This document shows, in pieces, positions 62,514-64,000 of a stretch of 64,000 bases of DNA. The DNA comes from JAJPGZ01 sp038229295 (GTDB lineage Bacteria > Verrucomicrobiota > Verrucomicrobiia > Chthoniobacterales > UBA10450). A program made the translations under genes and the position numbers. The notes below the pieces were generated by a model. That model did no database searches. It saw nothing but the letters and a program-made list of their open reading frames with translations, and was not told the origin of the DNA. Each line of letters opens with the position of its first letter. The stretch's first letter is position 1. The stretch is from assembly GCA_038229295.1 (NCBI GenBank), contig JBBROO010000004.1, positions 41,733-105,732 on the forward strand. The letters run 5' to 3'.

Positions 62514-63470
62514 TTAACGATTACGGGTGGAGGTCGGAGCTTCGGCGCCTTCTTCGCCGCCGGGGCCGAGCAACCAGGAGAAAACGGCAAACACTTGGAC
62601 GTTGGGTGAATCGTCGGTGCAACCAAACAAAGTTGAAACGTCGAGTCGCGTGTTATGGGTGGTGCGCAACGCCGCGGTCGGGCCGATGACAAAACTGTGG
62701 GTGGGATCGCCCCGGGTATCCTTGACCGTGAAATTTTTGTAGGCCATTTCGACGCCTACTTTCAATTGCTCGTGCGGGAGCAAAATTGGAGTGACCACGC
62801 TTTGCGCAAACCCCCATTCGCGGCCGCGGTCGCCAGTATTTTCTTTTTCGAAGAACCCATTCCAAGCCCATTCGAAGCGACCGCCAAATTCCTGCGCGAG
62901 AAGAAGTCGAAGCTCGTAAGCGTCCGGTCTTTGGGGCGGTCCCGATTCCTCTTCCTCCCCGCCGCCGGGTGGCGGAGGAATTTCTTCACGCCGAATCGGA
63001 CCGACACCAAATTTGTATTCGACGAAGATAGTTGGATTGAGCGGGATCTTGCCCCAATCGGCCAAGGCGTATCGGCCTTCGATGCTGGCGGTGGAGGGGC
63101 CGCCTCCGCCGTTAAAACGTTCGAAGCTTGTTTCAACTGCGACGCCGAAACGGTAAGGCAATCCCATTTCGACTTCCTCGGTAAAGAGATGATCGGGCGG
63201 GCCGTGACGAAAGGCGTCGCCTTCATAAATTTCTCCGACATAGAAGGTCCACGGCGGAAGAACGTAGGCGGTAGTGAGTGGGGCGAAGCGTGTGCGCGAA
63301 AAACCGCCGGTAGCGCCGTAAGCGCTGCCAATGTCATCGCCCGTCACAACGATGCTTTCGGCCGCGGCTGTTTGCGCGTGGAGCGAAGAGCTGAGACCGA
63401 TCGTAAACGAACTTGTTGCTGCTAAGATCGACATACAACACGCGAGTCGCTTCGGGGAAGATGGGATCAT
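62514..63470 (-). CDS. outer-membrane beta-barrel protein 2
   Basis: 318 residues with a cleavable signal peptide (ending SSSLHAQ). The beta-rich sequence contains repeated amphipathic strands (ALADWGKIPLNPTIFVEYKFGV, YELRLLLAQEFGGRFEWAWNGFFEKE) and a Pro/Gly/Glu-rich loop (EEIPPPPGGGEEEES, about residues 170-185) that probably lies outside the cell. The C terminus is not a classical Phe. Transport or surface role unknown. It is co-directional with the preceding barrel gene. Confidence 0.68.
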   Translation of the reverse strand: MIPSSPKRLACCMSILAATSSFTIGLSSSLHAQTAAAESIVVTGDDIGSAYGATGGFSRTRFAPLTTAYVLPPWTFYVGEIYEGDAFRHGPPDHLFTEEVEMGLPYRFGVAVETSFERFNGGGGPSTASIEGRYALADWGKIPLNPTIFVEYKFGVGPIRREEIPPPPGGGEEEESGPPQRPDAYELRLLLAQEFGGRFEWAWNGFFEKENTGDRGREWGFAQSVVTPILLPHEQLKVGVEMAYKNFTVKDTRGDPTHSFVIGPTAALRTTHNTRLDVSTLFGCTDDSPNVQVFAVFSWLLGPGGEEGAEAPTSTRNR

Positions 63471-63595
63471 TGCTTTTTGGTAATGAAAAAAGTTCTGAGA
63501 GGCAAGCCAAATATTACCATTTCGTCATTTAGTAATGGCTCGGCCGTTGGCCAATTCGTTAACTGGGTTCGGCGGGAGAGTGCCGCCCGTACGAA

Positions 63596-63625
63596 AAAAG
63601 GCCGCTTCTTTCGAAGCGGCCTTTT
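63596..63625. terminator. bidirectional rho-independent terminator
   Basis: Perfect 13-bp inverted repeat (AAAAGGCCGCTTC 63596-63608 with GAAGCGGCCTTTT 63613-63625), loop TTTC. A-run on one side and T-run on the other let it work in both directions. It ends the dockerin-module gene read from 64000 downwards. Confidence 0.9.
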
Positions 63626-63647
63626 GGTTCCGAATTATTGGATTTAT

Positions 63648-64000
63648 TTACGGTAAGGCCGTGCCGGATTTGGATTTCACCAGTCCGATGTCGCCACTGT
63701 TGAGGTTGCCATCGACGGTCACGTCTTCGCGGAAGTTGGAAGCGCCCACCAATTGCCCCGATTGCGATTTCGTCTGCGCGATGTCACCCGAGTTAACAAA
63801 GCCATCGGCGGTTGTGTCACCCGTAAGCACACCCATGGTGCCGGAAACGTTGCCAGTCTTGCCTGTCGTGTCGACCGCACCGTTTAACGTAACGGTGATG
63901 TACTGGGCGTTAGCGACCCCGGTGAGATCTACTGTACATTGATTCGAGTTTGGCCCAGGGCTCACTGACCCCGTGCTCGCCGTACCGCAATTCGTCACTG
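63648..64000 (-). CDS. C-terminal part of a secreted protein with dockerin-like module (runs off window)
   Basis: Partial: the 5' end lies beyond the window. The last 60 residues, TGDTTADGFVNSGDIAQTKSQ and DVTVDGNLNSGDIGLVKSK ending GTALP, match the tail of the beta-propeller protein at 14197-14374 almost residue by residue. Two Ca-binding loops of the dockerin type are seen. This module is probably a sorting or attachment signal shared by several exported proteins of the host. Confidence 0.8.
   Translation of the reverse strand, partial: VTNCGTASTGSVSPGPNSNQCTVDLTGVANAQYITVTLNGAVDTTGKTGNVSGTMGVLTGDTTADGFVNSGDIAQTKSQSGQLVGASNFREDVTVDGNLNSGDIGLVKSKSGTALP

Larger units (their letters stand above)
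531..63433. repeat. highly iterated 10/11-mer AAGATCGACAW, DUS-like
   Basis: Exact copies on the plus strand start at 531, 723, 2059, 2097, 3447, 4246, 4666, 6229, 9905, 10743, 14906, 16332, 17389, 18822, 20074, 20293, 20794, 21442, 22015, 22465, 24018, 24909, 26126, 28112, 30676, 33538, 35479, 36831, 37481, 39559, 40424, 42750, 43314, 44036, 48029, 50035, 52129, 53257, 53563, 53965, 55263, 55311, 55959, 56315, 56633, 58013, 58303, 63424. Copies on the minus strand (plus-strand TGTCGATCTT) start at 611, 1202, 2980, 3409, 3839, 8261, 8441, 8994, 9304, 10045, 14470, 18560, 20277, 23487, 26603, 27122, 27770, 29815, 31976, 33869, 34685, 35935, 36551, 38992, 44595, 46217, 47386, 48828, 50529, 61741. 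The next base is A or T in 76 of 78. About 20 further sites differ at one position. Confidence 0.95.

Noticed and set aside
531..63433. AAGATCGACA as a CRISPR repeat, IS end or transcription-factor operator
   Set aside because: Copies are irregularly spaced, mostly inside coding sequence, and on both strands. There is no spacer regularity, transposase or promoter bias.

Overview
The window is a gene-dense, moderately GC-rich chromosomal segment from a Gram-negative bacterium. KDO transferase (waaA), outer-membrane efflux proteins, BAM-type beta-barrels and an M50 site-2 protease all imply an outer membrane. A member of Verrucomicrobiota (Spartobacteria/Chthoniobacterales-like soil lineages) is my best guess. 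The reasons are the long two-part IspG, the dockerin-like C-terminal modules on secreted proteins, and wordy intergenic repeats (CACAAAGGACACGAAGG-type, CGTTCAA-type). This placement is inference, not proof.

Layout. 0-5 kb: threonine catabolism (kbl, tdh) interrupted by a GT39-like membrane glycosyltransferase and a 3D-domain lipoprotein. 5-10.6 kb: the conserved cdsA-dxr-rseP-ispG run (phospholipid and MEP isoprenoid synthesis). 10.9-14.4 kb: a large secreted beta-propeller protein with an in-frame UGA. 14.5-27.7 kb: housekeeping genes (typA, yebC, rho, a methyltransferase, glnE, rhomboid, lipid kinase, AsmA, rsmD, waaA), then tRNA-Glu. 28-38 kb: a probable sphingolipid locus: fatty-acid hydroxylase, serine-palmitoyltransferase-like enzyme, two CDP-alcohol phosphotransferases, a GNAT-fold acyltransferase, an inositol-phosphate-cytidylyltransferase-like enzyme and an SDR. 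38-45.4 kb: a MacAB/Lol-like ABC exporter with adaptor and two TolC-type proteins. It is followed divergently by a myo-inositol-1-phosphate synthase, which could feed the lipid locus. 46.7-52.8 kb: AddA/AddB-type recombination nucleases. 52.8-57.6 kb: a complete selenocysteine locus on the minus strand: a SelW-like CxxU selenoprotein, selC (tRNA-Sec), selD (itself a Sec protein), selA and selB. 57.8-64 kb: secreted SBBP/LamG protein, DsbA-like thioredoxin, two beta-barrel proteins and a partial dockerin-module protein.

Two signals are not ordinary gene content. (1) The 10-mer AAGATCGACA (reverse TGTCGATCTT), almost always followed by A or T, occurs about 78 times exactly in 64 kb by my count, against about 0.1 expected. 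It lies on both strands and in all reading frames, and is absent from most of the secreted accessory genes. It has the density and form of a DNA uptake sequence (DUS/USS) or a comparable genome-wide address word. (2) Two selenoprotein genes are hidden by UGA codons: SelD with Sec18 and a 78-aa SelW-like protein. Each has a hairpin with a GU-containing loop downstream of its UGA, inside the classical bacterial SECIS spacing. A third in-frame UGA, in the beta-propeller gene, aligns with a Cys codon in a sister motif and is either recoding or a nonsense mutation.

All counts were made by eye, without computation; start sites and family names rest on recognisable motifs only.
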